Source of the DNA: JBDWFY01 sp964291365
GTDB taxonomy: Bacteria; Pseudomonadota; Alphaproteobacteria; Rhizobiales; Stappiaceae
Assembly: GCA_964291365.2 (NCBI GenBank)
Contig: OZ220007.1
Span: 62,001 to 126,000 of the forward strand
Direction: 5' to 3'
DNA: 64,000 bases
Shown: positions 49,994 to 59,769 of the stretch, in pieces
Position numbering within the stretch: position 1 is the first letter of the stretch
Layout of the letters: each line of letters opens with the position of its first letter
Position numbers and translations under genes: made by a program
The notes under the pieces: model-generated
Seen by the model: the letters and a program-made list of their open reading frames with translations, nothing else
Databases searched by the model: none
Told to the model about the DNA's origin: nothing

Positions 49994-51477
49994 CTAGACC
50001 AAGAAATTATCTCCCTAGGTACAAACAACAAACAAATTAAAGGTGACAATATCACCAAAGCCGAAAGAACAGCAATCAAATCATTAAAAAACAACAAAGA
50101 TATAGTCATCAACAAAGCCGACTGAGGATCAACCATTGTAGTGTTAAACAAATGCTACTACATTGAGGAAGGCCTCAAAAATCCAGACGAACCAAAAGTA
50201 TACAAACAACTCAAAGCAGACACCACTGCCTTCATAAGAACCTACATTATGAAATTCCTAGTTGAACTTAGATTCCAAATATGGATGCCAATGGAATTTG
50301 TCAATTTTTGCACACCCTCCGTACAATTCAGAACCTCACAATTCTACTTCCTAAAAAAGATACTCAAAAACCCAATGGGCATAAGACCTATTGTTTCCAG
50401 TCTCAATAGCGTAACTGAGAACATCTCAAGTTTCGTAGACTACTGGCTTCAACTACTAGTCAAACAACTTCCGTCATTTCTAAAACAGACCAAGGAATTT
50501 GTTGACCTAATCACAACCATTCAAATTCCACTAAACAGTACTCTAGTCAGATCCTCACTATATACGAACATACCACACAAAGATGGCATCACATCCAGCG
50601 TCAATGCTCTCAAACGGGACCAAGATCCATATCCTCTACGGCCACCAATCGAGTTCTGGAGGAAATACTAAACATTGTCCTCAAGAATAACGTCTTTGAA
50701 TTCAACAGAGACTTCTTCCTCCAACTACAAGGAACGGCCATGGGCACCAAAATGGTCCCAGCATATGCTAAGCTATTCATGGGGTCATTGGAACCTATCC
50801 TAGCGTGGCTAGGACATCCATACATACTTCTATAGAAAAGAGACATTGACGACATATTCCTAATATGGACAGGCACAGACGAACAACTAAACACATTCAT
50901 CACAAATATCAACAAAGTCCACTCCACGATCAAATTCACACACAAATAAGAGAGAAATGAACTTATATTTTTGGATGTTACGCTCTACAAAGGCCCAACT
51001 TTAAAGACAGAGGCCTCCTGGATGTTAAAACACACATAAGACCGACCAACAAACAATTGTACATCCATAAAACCTCATACCACCCCAAAAGTGTGAAAAC
51101 AGCCATCCCAAAAGGAGAAACACTAAGACACCTCCTCACAAACACACAAGGGGATACACTCAAACTTATTACAAACAAACTAAAAGACAAACTCATTGAA
51201 AGAGGCTACAAAGCGGAGGAAATTACAATTATCATTCGACAATATCCCTTCCATAACCGCACTCAACTCACCAAGAACAACAACAAAACAGCAACCACAC
51301 CCCCAGTACATGTAGTCCTCCCGGTCAAATTCAGTCCCACATGCAAGGACATTAGGGAAATCCTATACACATATTGGCCGGATATCGAACATGACACACT
51401 AGTTAATGCCATATTCCCTAACAAACCAATGACAGCATACAAAAATTGGACTTGCTAGGATGTGTGTACTAGCAGTA
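49994..51477 (+). pseudogene. Decayed Penelope-like element reverse transcriptase
   Basis: Conserved blocks appear in order across several frames: KNNKDIVINKAD then GSTIVVLNKCYYIEEGL; FRTSQFYFLKKI; GIRPIVSSLNSVTENISSFV; SSLYTNIPH; LQGTAMGTKMVPAYAKLF; RDIDDIFLIWTG; ELIFLDVTLYKG; and a tail LDVKTHIRPTNKQLYIHKT. These match the reverse transcriptase of Penelope-like elements. The copy is dead: stops at 50123 (TGA), 50833 (TAG) and 50947 (TAA), and frameshifts near 50,640, 51,000 and 51,447. Motif A reads TLVRSSLYTN where the family has an aspartate (LDVSSLYTN), and the tyrosine before the IDD box is Asp. Restoring one base after AYKN gives LDLLGCVY, like the family's KNLxDLL. No GIY-YIG endonuclease follows, so it is 3'-truncated or from an endonuclease-lacking lineage. 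Confidence 0.88.
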
Positions 51478-52007
51478 CGAATGTTACTCTTTTAATGCTA
51501 CTACTATATCCCTAGCATTTTGAATAATTATATGGCTTAGTATTAAACACATCATAGATCCACGATCGGGAGCTACTATTGGGTTATGGGGGATACATCT
51601 AGACATAAGCTATAGCGTATACAAACAAGATGTGCACAAATTAATATTCGGTATGGAGTTCCCCGGGGCCATGACAAGTACGACTTTGCCGAGCTCACCA
51701 GTTTCAGTGTTCTTAGCCTTCAGCTGGATTGCTCACTCTGCTTCGGCATCTCCATGGATCAAGCGCTCATTGACACGGAATCGTAGGCCTGGGAACGAGA
51801 CTGCCACTCCGTTCCCAATCCGATCTGCTCACACGTATCAGATATCAGATCTGGAGCTCTGACTAGTGCACTGGAACCGGGTTGCAATGTATCACGCGCG
51901 TCCATACACGCAATGTTTAACGTGGTTGCGCGTTCTGCTGAAGAGGCTTATAAATATTCACGTACATGCGCAATTAATGTATCGATAATAAGACTAATCA
52001 GGCATTT
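51478..52007. other. Unique DNA, no supported gene
   Basis: Nothing certain. On the minus strand, 51,640-51,850 is GC-richer, holds an ATGGAGATGCCGAAGCAG start with a stop after 11 codons, and a GAAACTG-GTGAGC donor-like site, so it could be a 5' untranslated exon. Evidence is too thin to call a gene. Confidence 0.35.
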
Positions 52008-52291
52008 CATGGCCGTAGACAAGTAGGTGCTTGGGGGTGCTGAAGCACTCCCAAATTTTTTATATGTCTAATACTTGGTACGTTTAAGCACCACAGTTGT
52101 ACTCGAAGGACTGAGAAATCCATGATTCAGATTATCTAGTATGCATGCTGCTCCTTAGCCAGGTCATTTTTATGAACTTTCTTATGGTCCAATGATCGAC
52201 ACAGTCTAGGTTAGACCACACCTATGTAGTCAATGACCTTTGACCTTTGAGATCAAGCACCCCCAAACAAAAAATCTTGTCTACGGCCCTG
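52008..52291. mobile_element. 284-bp MITE with hAT-like ends and CATTT flanks
   Basis: Terminal inverted repeats are CATGGCCGTAGACAAG on the left and CTTGTCTACGGCCCTG on the right (16 bp, one mismatch). CATTT is directly repeated on both sides (52003-52007 and 52292-52296). Inside the ends, GGGGGTGCTGAAGCACTCCC and its inverted counterpart AAGCACCCCCAAAC form subterminal structure. CAGGG-type ends with such G-rich subtermini suit hAT MITEs, but hAT elements usually make 8-bp duplications, so the superfamily is unsure. No coding capacity. Confidence 0.8.
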
Positions 52292-52378
52292 CATTTACAA
52301 GCAAATTGAAGTGCCTGTAGTTTATGTCCCATGCATATGATATTCTCTGCACCTATGCAGACAGTAATCATGTGAGTG

Positions 52379-52460
<82 letters not shown>

Positions 52461-53460
52461 TGTGAAGATGTAGATGTGGATAGCTGCTCTTGAAAAGTTC
52501 TCATTGCGCCCATGCACATAATAATATTATTATGTTTCTATAACAGGGAGAGAGATAGGCGTGAATATAAGGTGTGTAGCTATACAGAGAACTAAGGAGA
52601 GAAATCAAAGAGTGAGGGAGGAATACAAAGTAGACTAGATATGACATAAGTCTACACAGATGTGCACAGGGTTACTTTTAATTGCACTCTCCATGGGCTC
52701 AAAAGAAACAATAGCTCTCACAAAAGACTGTTTATAGTAAACTAATTAAAATTTCACATCTTGTGCTGAATAATTAGCATATAATTAGCTACATGCATCG
52801 TGTACATGGCCCCTGCTTTGATTGGTGTACAAGCGCCCAAGGTCATTCGTTCTCTTCGAAGCTATCGCAACCGTGAATTATCGTCGTGTGATTTCTACTA
52901 TGATTGACTCCTCTGACAGGGGCCTGAGCAATCTCCATCGCTATGGCGCTAAGGGATGTAATGTAAGTGGCATGGGAAAACGTAACATAGCTTATGGGCT
53001 ACGAGCGCCCAAGTTGGGCAACTAGCTACAGGCAAATTACTTCAATTCACTTGCGTTCGAACGTACGTTCGCTCTAGCAAGGGGAATCAGAGGGGAAAGG
53101 GGGAGGGGGGTGGTGTACAGACTGATAGGTAGCTTTACGGAATTCCTTGGTATTATCTTTTGTTTAGGGCAATGTGTTCTTCGATTCCATGTGTCCAGTA
53201 GTCCAGCGTACCTAGCTAGATTCCACCCGCGATCGTGCCTCGATATCTGGCGCACGCTATGCCCGGACCATATGTTGAAAGATATTTTGTAGTCTATAGG
53301 AGACTGGTGTTCATGTGTGCATTCTTGTCAGCTACTCGCGAGTGAACTTGATGTTCGGGGACTGTTGATCGTGATCGAAAAAGGAGGAACTCAGTGAGCA
53401 ACGTTTCCAGGTGAGTGTTACTAAGTTTCAACTTTGACTGTAAAGATCTTGGCATGATTA
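52461..53460. other. Unique DNA; candidate plus-strand exons at 52900-52962 and 53168-53215
   Basis: An ATG at 52900 opens 21 codons beginning MIDSSDRGLSNL and ending KGCN, directly followed by a strong GTAAGT donor at 52963. The pyrimidine-rich acceptor TATCTTTTGTTTAG at 53,167 continues the same phase with GNVFFDSMCPVVQRT, then TAG at 53,213. A separate donor, TTTCCAG-GTGAGT, is at 53,410. A 33-codon frame from ATG at 52,806 (MAPALIGVQAPKV...) is also open. None matches a family I know. These are suggestive splice signals, not a demonstrated gene. Confidence 0.25.
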
Positions 53461-54584
53461 GGCCACTCCAAATAAATTATTTGTTTCTCATCCCCCCTCA
53501 GCCCTAAAATTGATTCGGGCGGGCGGCATTTTTGGCGAGTAATGGTCGTCCAAGTCACGAGTTTTGTAGGAAATAGTTGACAAAATTACAAGTTTAACTC
53601 GCCCAAAAATTGAAGCGGTATAGTTTTGTATTGTACTGGTACAAATGGAATTACATGCGGGCAGAAATAATGGGGGGATGAGAAACAACTGATTGACCAT
53701 ATGCAGAATAAATTTCTAAATAACGCACGCCTAAACGTTAGTATACAAACATATGGGACTGAGGGCACCAACACGAACAGACCAGAAAGCAAGAAATGCA
53801 CTAACTTTGACTAGCTAGAACTCCACACAAACAGCAAAATATCCGTCAACTGCGGTTGCTGTACAAAGAACTACAACAAAATAAGTGACCTATGGCAATT
53901 TTGTGTCCTACTTTGCCACAAAATCCAGAGTTTCTCAAGAACATCTTTGCTGGGTCCTCTTTTCAAACGTTTCTTGGTTTATAAGCACCATAGAGCACCC
54001 CAACAAAAGGTTCAAGGGCTTGAGCACGTTCTACTTCACCATTTCTACAGCATGCAGCTGTTTACATTCTTTAGGTGGGGCTTTCTGGGCTTCAGGAAGC
54101 GAAACAAACCACACGGCATTCTTGTGGCGAGGACATTTTGTGGTGTGTTTCGCTTCCTGAAGCCCAGAGAGCCCCGCCTAAAGAATGTAAACAGCTGCAT
54201 CTGTAGAAATGGTGAGGTAGAACGTGCTCAAGCCCTTGAACCTTTTGTTGGCGTGCTCTATGGCGCTTCTAAATCAAGAAACGTTTGAAAAGAGGACCCA
54301 GCAAAGATGTTCTTGAGAAACTCTGGATTTTGTGGCATCAAGAGCAAAGTAGGACACAAAACTGCCATAGGTCACTTATTTTGTTGTAGTTCTTTATACA
54401 GCAACCGCAGTTGATGGATATTTTGCTGTTTGTGTGGAGTTTTAGCTAGTCAAAGTTAGTGCATTTCTTACTTTCTTGTCTGTTCGTGTTGGTGCCCCCA
54501 GCCCCATATGTTTGTATACAGACGTTTAGGCGTGCGTTATTTAGAAAATTTATTCTGCATATGGTCAATTGATTTGGAGTGGCC
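53461..54584. mobile_element. 1.12-kb foldback element with ~445-bp arms and TTA duplication
   Basis: Two near-identical inverted arms meet almost back to back: the left arm is 53461-54114, the right arm 54139-54584, and the spacer about 24 bp. The ends are GGCCACTCCAAAT and its complement ATTTGGAGTGGCC. TTA flanks both sides (53458-53460 and 54585-54587). A 3-bp TTA duplication suggests a PIF/Harbinger-mobilised non-autonomous element. The left arm is longer only because it carries a nested insertion. Open frames of about 70-113 codons run along the arms in mirrored form; they match nothing I know and are probably not genes. A transcript would fold into a long hairpin. Confidence 0.9.
53481..53688. 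mobile_element. Nested 208-bp MITE-like insertion in the left foldback arm
   Basis: It is bounded by a perfect 17-bp inverted pair, TTGTTTCTCATCCCCCC and its complement. It is absent from the right arm, which reads straight from CCAAAT to CAATTGACC in the matching place, giving a built-in empty site. A second inner inverted pair (TTTTTGGCGAGT and ACTCGCCCAAAAA) is present. The exact junctions are blurred by a few extra AT bases, and I find no clean target duplication. Confidence 0.8.
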
Positions 54585-54883
54585 TTACCTAAGGTCGAGT
54601 GACACAGGACAAATGTACAGCATACATTATTATACTGCTAAGCAGGGGAGTTGTGTGGGTTGTCGTGGAAGACAGTGACCGTGCGAACGTAAACAGCCAA
54701 CTCAGTTGGGAGGGGGAGAAGGGTACATTTTACCGAAGGAAGGCTGTATGCAACTTGCAACCTCTGTAAAGCAGTACGTACTGCTAGTGTGTAAGGTGTT
54801 TTAAAGTAGAGTACAAAGGTCACCAGACATACTTTTGTATAGCCAGTTATAATTTCAAGTTGTGGTATTAACATATTGTGTAG

Positions 54884-55776
54884 GTGTACTTTGTGCTTCA
54901 AAAGAGCTTCTTCAGGTAGATATTCTGGAATTAGATACTCTCTTATTTACTCTTACTGTTAAACAAGCATTGAAGTATAGTATACCTAAGCCCAACGAGG
55001 CTCCAGTGTTGGGCATGTACATATGTAGGACTGGTGTATTTCTTTGCCTTGTTATAATTATTGTTGATGTAGCAGGTGGTGAACTTGCCACTATATATAT
55101 TGTTCTCTTGGTGAGCTACTGATACTTCTGGTCTTCAGGAGCTTGACAGGCTGATCCGTGTAAGCATTAAAGTACATGTAGCTATAGATCCATACGAGCA
55201 TAGCAGAACTTGAAGGTTATCAGTGTTGCCAGGTCTACAGATTTAGCTGTATTCTACAGATTTATGTACTTGCATTGTATAAGACGGTAGTATGGACGAA
55301 TAAAGGCTTCTCTGGGTGACATATTAGAAACAGTCATTAATGTGATAGAATAATGACATCAACTTCTCTCTACAACTGCTATGTATGATGTTATATTTAT
55401 ACTTAGAGAATAACTTTTGGTTTCCATGACTTCCTGTCTACCGTCAGGCTCTGGGAAGAAGCCTATGTGGTAAAAGAAGGTTAGAGATCAACTAGCATGT
55501 GTGTGTGTGGGGGGGGGTCATTTTTTGCATTCAGCTGTGTTGTTACTTCATGCCCGTGGTATGGTGTTGAGAAGTTCTTACTACAAGTGTGCATATATGT
55601 ATACTGGTGTATGTTGTGAGTTTTTCTACATGTGCCCTGAATGTGCATGTAGTTGTACTATACTAGAACCATAGCTTGCTCTTAGTGTGTATCATGCACA
55701 CATACACATAATATTATTTAGTATTTGGTTATCTCTTTTTTGCTTCAGAGAGGGTGTGAAGTTGATGGCGTGCTGA
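54884..55776 (+). CDS. Candidate chain of four tiny exons, family unknown
   Basis: One reading frame stays open across four segments with splice-like borders: 54884-54915 (VLCASKELLQ, donor GTAGAT), 55139-55159 (ELDRLIR, acceptor CTTCTGGTCTTCAG, donor GTAAGC), 55448-55479 (ALGRSLCGKRR, acceptor TGTCTACCGTCAG, donor GTTAGA) and 55749-55776 (EGVKLMAC then TGA, acceptor TTTTTTGCTTCAG). The joined peptide is basic and helix-prone. There is no ATG in this frame; a donor at 53,410 could supply an untranslated leader, in which case the foldback element would be intronic. Another exon-like stretch at 55073-55110 would break the frame. About 37 open codons can arise by chance. Confidence 0.25.
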
Positions 55777-56078
55777 TTACAGAAGATTAGAAGAGAGAGT
55801 GGCTGGCCTGTATCGTACAGAAGGAACACACCTTAATGTCTGTGAACAATTTTCTAACATTCTCTCCTTCCATCTGATCCAACATCTAATGAAGTTATGC
55901 TTGGCACATGCTGGGTGGATGACGCTGATCGTTTCGCACCACATTCCTCGAATGGAAGCTGCTTTTGCTCACAAACTAAAACTTGACTACTCACCTTCCC
56001 CCATCGGTCATGTCACCTTATATTTTCATTATTTTTGTAAATTTTCACGGGGACGGCCAGGCTAAATCCATGATTCCC
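55777..56078 (+). other. Stretch with an 88-codon open frame, unassigned
   Basis: A GTG-started frame (55799-56065) reads TEGTHLNVCEQFSNIL, HLIQHLMKLCLAHAGWMT and PRMEAAFAHKLKLDY. It has an ordinary protein-like composition but no match I recognise and no ATG start. It follows the candidate exon chain and could be its 3' untranslated part. Confidence 0.25.
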
Positions 56079-57420
56079 ATAGTTAAACCTCTTGTTCTGT
56101 TGTTTATGTAGGAGTCTGTACATGGATGCTGATGTACGTGGATGACTGTATTGGAATGGTAACGTTTGTCGTGTGTGTTTATGTGTGTGTATCAGCAAGG
56201 GCATATACTGGCCATAGGCAGTGGCTGCGGGAGGGGAGCTTTCGGAGAGCCAGCACAGCTTTCCCAAACATTATGTGTTAATCCTTTTGTTCTGTTGTTT
56301 ATATAGGAGTGTGATGCTGATGTACATGTATCGGAGTTCGTAAGGGGGTGCTGAAATCACAGCTTTGCTGGCCATAGGCAGGGGGTACGGGAGTGGAGCT
56401 TTCATAAGTTTATTTATTTTGTGTGAAAGCCAGCACATGTTAGCAAGGGCATATGTGGGAGTTATGTGCGAGGAAGCTTCTCGTAAGAGGAATGCTCAAT
56501 TAGAGGGTGATAGTTTGTGGTGAAGTCGCAGCTTTGTGGGCCATAGGCGGTGGCTGTGGGAGGGGAGCTTTCGGAGAGCCAGTACAGCTTTCCCAAAGAT
56601 TATGTGTTAATCCTTTTGTTCTGTTGTTTATGTAGGAGTGTGATGCTGATGTACATGTATCGGAGTTCGTAAGGGGGTGCTGAAATCACAGTTTTGCTGG
56701 CCATAGGCAGGGGGTACGGGAGTGGAGCTTTCATAAGTTTATTTATTTTGTGTGAAAGCCAGCACATGTTAGCAAGGGCATATGTGGGAGTTATGTGTGA
56801 GGAAGCTTCTCGTAAGGGAGTGCTCAGTTAGAGGGTGATAGTTTGTGGTGAAGTCACAGCTTTGTGGGCCATAGGCGGTGGCTGTGGGAGGGGAGCTTTC
56901 GGAGAGCCAGCACAGCTTTCCCAAAGATTATGTGTTAATCCTATTGTTCTGTTTTTGATATAGGAGTGTGATGCTGATGTACATGTATCGGAGTTCGTAA
57001 GGGGGTGCTCAGAGGGGGCTGAAGGAGGGGAGCTTTCGGAGAGCCAGCACAGCTTTCCCAAAGATTATGTGTTAATCCTATTGTTCTGTTTTTGATATAG
57101 GAGTGTGATGCTGATGTACATGTATCGGAGTTCATAAGGGGGTGCTCAGAGGGGGCTGAAGGAGGGGAGCTTTCGGAGAGCCAGCACAGCTTTCCCAAAA
57201 TTTATGTGTTAATCCTTTTATTCTGTTCTTTATATAGGAGTGTGATGCTGATGTACATGTATCAGAGTTCGTAAGGGGGTGCTCAGAGGGTGTGGTAGTG
57301 GCTGCGGAAGGGGAGCTTTCGGAGAGCCAGCACAGCTTTCCCAAAATTTATGTGTTAATCCTTTTATTCTGTTCTTTACATAGGAGTCTGATGCTGATGT
57401 GCGTGTATAGGAGTTTTCAT
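56079..57420 (+). repeat. Tandem repeat of seven units with exon-like modules
   Basis: Seven units share TTAATCCTTTTGTTCTGTT, a TTTATRTAG acceptor-like end, GAGTGTGATGCTGATGTACA, GAGTTCGTAAGGGGGTGC and GGGGAGCTTTCGGAGAGCC. The first spacings are about 195 and 330 bp, two of the units being long forms with an added AAGCCAGCACATGTTAGC part; the later spacings are about 130-150 bp. The TAG motifs end at 56111, 56306, 56635, 56963, 57100, 57237 and 57383. On the minus strand the units give recurring frames (MGKLCWLSESSPP), which are repeat by-products. Confidence 0.9.
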
Positions 57421-58214
57421 CTGTGCGTGTGTGTATCGGAGTGGTAATGTTTGTTGTGTGTTTATGTGTTCATGTTAGCAAGGGCGTATGTGGGAGGAAG
57501 CTTCTCGTAAGGGGTTGCTCAGTTAGATGGTGAGTGTTAGTGTGTGTGTATGTGTGAGTGTTTTGGACTTTATGTGTGTGTTTATGTGCATGTTAGCAAG
57601 GGTGTATGTGGGAGCTATGTGGGAGGAAGCTTATTGTAAATGGGGTGGTCAGGTAGAATTAGTCCATGGAAAAGCGTGCATGGCCAGGGGAGCTTTTGTT
57701 CGGGGTTGCTCAGTTAGAGGATGAGGTAGTAATAGTCCATGGCGCATGGCAAGCCTGCTGGGGTAGATGCAGGAAGCTTTTCGTGCTTAGTTGGAAGGTA
57801 AGGTAGTAGTAATAGCCCTCAGTTAAGTCACCATGTATTCAACTGTAGATCTGATGTCGAGCAAGGGATCTGCACTCTACACGATGTCCAGAGGATAGGT
57901 AAGACATTTACACACACATAGGCTTGTAAGTAATTGTACCTATAATAGTAAGCTGGCTGTCCCTAAAATTTGCTTTCAATTCATTGGTAAACTCTAATGT
58001 ACCTTTTCTCTGCTGATTTTTGTATCATTAATTTTGTCTTCTTGTATCTCATTTTCATTGTTGCACTTGATTGTTTTGTACTCCCTCCTCATTTTTAGCT
58101 GCTCATTGTAATATTCATTGTTTATTTCCTTCTTAATTTCCTTTTTGTAGCTCATTTTTAATCATTCCTTACTATTCAATTTAATATGATGTAATCTGTT
58201 CTCTACAATTGGCT
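57421..58214. other. GT-rich then AT-rich DNA, one exon-like segment
   Basis: Degenerate remnants of the preceding repeat (AGCAAGGGCGTATGTGGGA, GGAAGCTTCTCGTAAGGGG) continue to about 57,780. A segment at 57849-57898 has an acceptor (ATTCAACTGTAG) and a strong donor (GATAG-GTAAGA) and reads LMSSKGSALYTMSRG before TAG. The rest (57,900-58,200) is T-rich with nothing recognised. Confidence 0.4.
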
Positions 58215-58241
58215 ACGCGCACGCGTATTCTACGTGCGCGT
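58215..58241. other. CpG-rich perfect hairpin
   Basis: ACGCGCACG and CGTGCGCGT form 9-bp perfect arms around a 9-bp loop. The CpG density is unusual for the surrounding CpG-poor DNA. It could be a binding-site dyad or a cruciform; function is unknown. Confidence 0.6.
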
Positions 58242-58385
58242 ACCGCGTATATTGGTGCACAAAAAGCGCAAATATTGGCATTGGATAGCGTATGAATATT
58301 TGCCGATGGGATCGATCTCCATTCCCAGTATATAGACCAATGCATCGATAAGGAAGTTGCATTCCGCTTCTACAAGCCTTGGTAC

Positions 58386-58897
58386 GCTTGCAAGCTGGGA
58401 ATGAGATCGAGACCTACTTTGATACTCGTACTCGTTCGTGGACAGAAGGACCTCGGGAGTGTCAATTGAGAACAGGCTAGATGTGAGCAAGCGAAGGCAC
58501 ACCTCGCTATGTGTATATATACCATGGCGCTTTTCTATAAAATTCTCGTTGATCGTGGCTAGATCTCGGCGTGAACTCGACGGTACAATCTTTAATCGTG
58601 GTTTAACATTATGAACCTGTCTATTAACGTATGCTTGCAAGCTGGGAATGAGATCGAGACCTACTTTGATACTAGTACTCGTTCGTGGACAGGAGGACCT
58701 CGGCAGCGTCAATTGAAAGCAGGCTAGATGTGAGCGTGCGAAGGCACACCTCGCTATGTGTATATATACCATGGCCCGTTTCTATAAACTTCTCTTGGAT
58801 TTTGGTTAGATCTCAGCGTTTGTCTCGAGCCACCAGAGGCGTGAACTCGACGGTACAATCTTTCATCGTGGTTTAATATTATGAACCTGTCTATTAA
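58386..58897 (+). repeat. Tandem duplication, ~247-bp unit, two copies
   Basis: Copy 1 (58386-58632) and copy 2 (58633-58897) share GCTTGCAAGCTGGGAATGAG, CTCGTTCGTGGACAG, GTGTATATATACCATGGC and GGTACAATCTTT. Copy 2 has an extra ~23 bp around CTCGAGCCACCAGAGG. Each copy has a TATATATA just before an ATG that opens a 12-codon frame ending in TAG (58524-58562 and 58771-58809). On the minus strand a 180-codon frame spans both copies; I treat it as a by-product. Confidence 0.9.
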
Positions 58898-59100
58898 GCT
58901 GAATGAGCATAAGAGTGTGTGAGTAATTCAGCTTGTTGTGTATAAGAGCACGCGATTGGAATGTACCGAGCATTTTGGATAAGCCTGCTGTTATGATGGC
59001 ACATCTTTCAACAGTAAGACTCGGCTAAGATGGCACATCCTAAGCCAGTGAAGGGGTATAAGAGTGTGTGAGTAATGTGTGTGTGTGTGTGTGCGTGTGT
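58898..59100 (+). repeat. Left fragment of the ~169-bp satellite
   Basis: One complete monomer and part of the next, with GCTGAATGAGCATAAGAG, GATTGGAATGTACCGAGC, GCCTGCTGTTATGATGGC and CAACAGTAAGACTCGGC, match the large array that resumes at about 61,146. The fragment ends in a short GT run. Confidence 0.85.
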
Positions 59101-59769
59101 GGCAGTCCCATGTAGAAAACAGCAAATAATTCAATTTCGACCGAGACGGAATAATGAATGAACATGTTCGTTCACTCCTCGAGTTTGAACGCGATCGGTT
59201 GCTATAGCCAGTAGTTACGCGCTTGCAACCGTGACGACCTTAGGCCATTTATTGCTAACCGGGCGTGGCCCCACCCACCCGTGCAACACAATGTTCAGTA
59301 CGTGCAAAAGACAGAGTCGTGACTGGATCAAGAAAGAGAAGACCGGACCGGAGGAGGTAAGTAGCTGTAATCGTAATATAGTCTTAACCATCGACAATCG
59401 GTACTAGAATTGAAAACTAAGCCTGTGTTTCGGTAGCCATGAAGCTAGCTAGGTGATAGTGACTAGTGTTACCGAAAGTAGTGGCATGTATAGCCCTTAT
59501 TTATCCCCCTGTAAGCAGTATCGAAATTAACTCAGTCATTCTTTACTTGCGTCAGTGGGTAGCAACACCTTGGAACCATCAGATGGTCGAGTAGTCCCTA
59601 TTCTCTTGGTGTGCATTAATTAGAATGATCACGAGGTATTAACTGTTGTGGACACATGGTGCTTTGGCAGCAACAGCAAGACAAAAATAAAGCTAAGTAC
59701 AGTAGGTAGTGATGTGAAATGATGTTCAGTAGCATAAGATATGACCAGCAAGTTAAAAATAATGACTTG
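59101..59769 (+). other. Unique DNA with a candidate 5' exon at 59291-59356
   Basis: After a GC-rich stretch (GGGCGTGGCCCCACCCACCC), an ATG at 59291 opens 22 codons (MFSTCKRQSRDW to KTGPEE), followed by a textbook donor GAG-GTAAGT at 59357. A pyrimidine-rich acceptor (TTCTTTACTTGCGTCAG) at 59,555 continues the phase with WVATPWNHQMVE and TAG at 59592-59594. This would be a 34-residue product or the start of a longer gene. No family is recognised. Confidence 0.3.

Noticed and set aside
50610..51196. Minus-strand frames of 111 and 72 codons opposite the retroelement
   Set aside because: They are shadows of the recognisable plus-strand reverse transcriptase.
53586..54288. Open frames of 71-113 codons in the foldback arms
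   Set aside because: They mirror each other across the inverted repeat, have no ATG-led known product and match no transposase.
56013..57344. Minus-strand MGKLCWLSESSPP frames
   Set aside because: They repeat with the tandem unit and carry no independent evidence of translation.
58230..58772. 180-codon minus-strand frame over the tandem duplication
   Set aside because: Its internal repetition comes from the DNA duplication; TTG start and no recognisable domain. Kept as unlikely rather than impossible.
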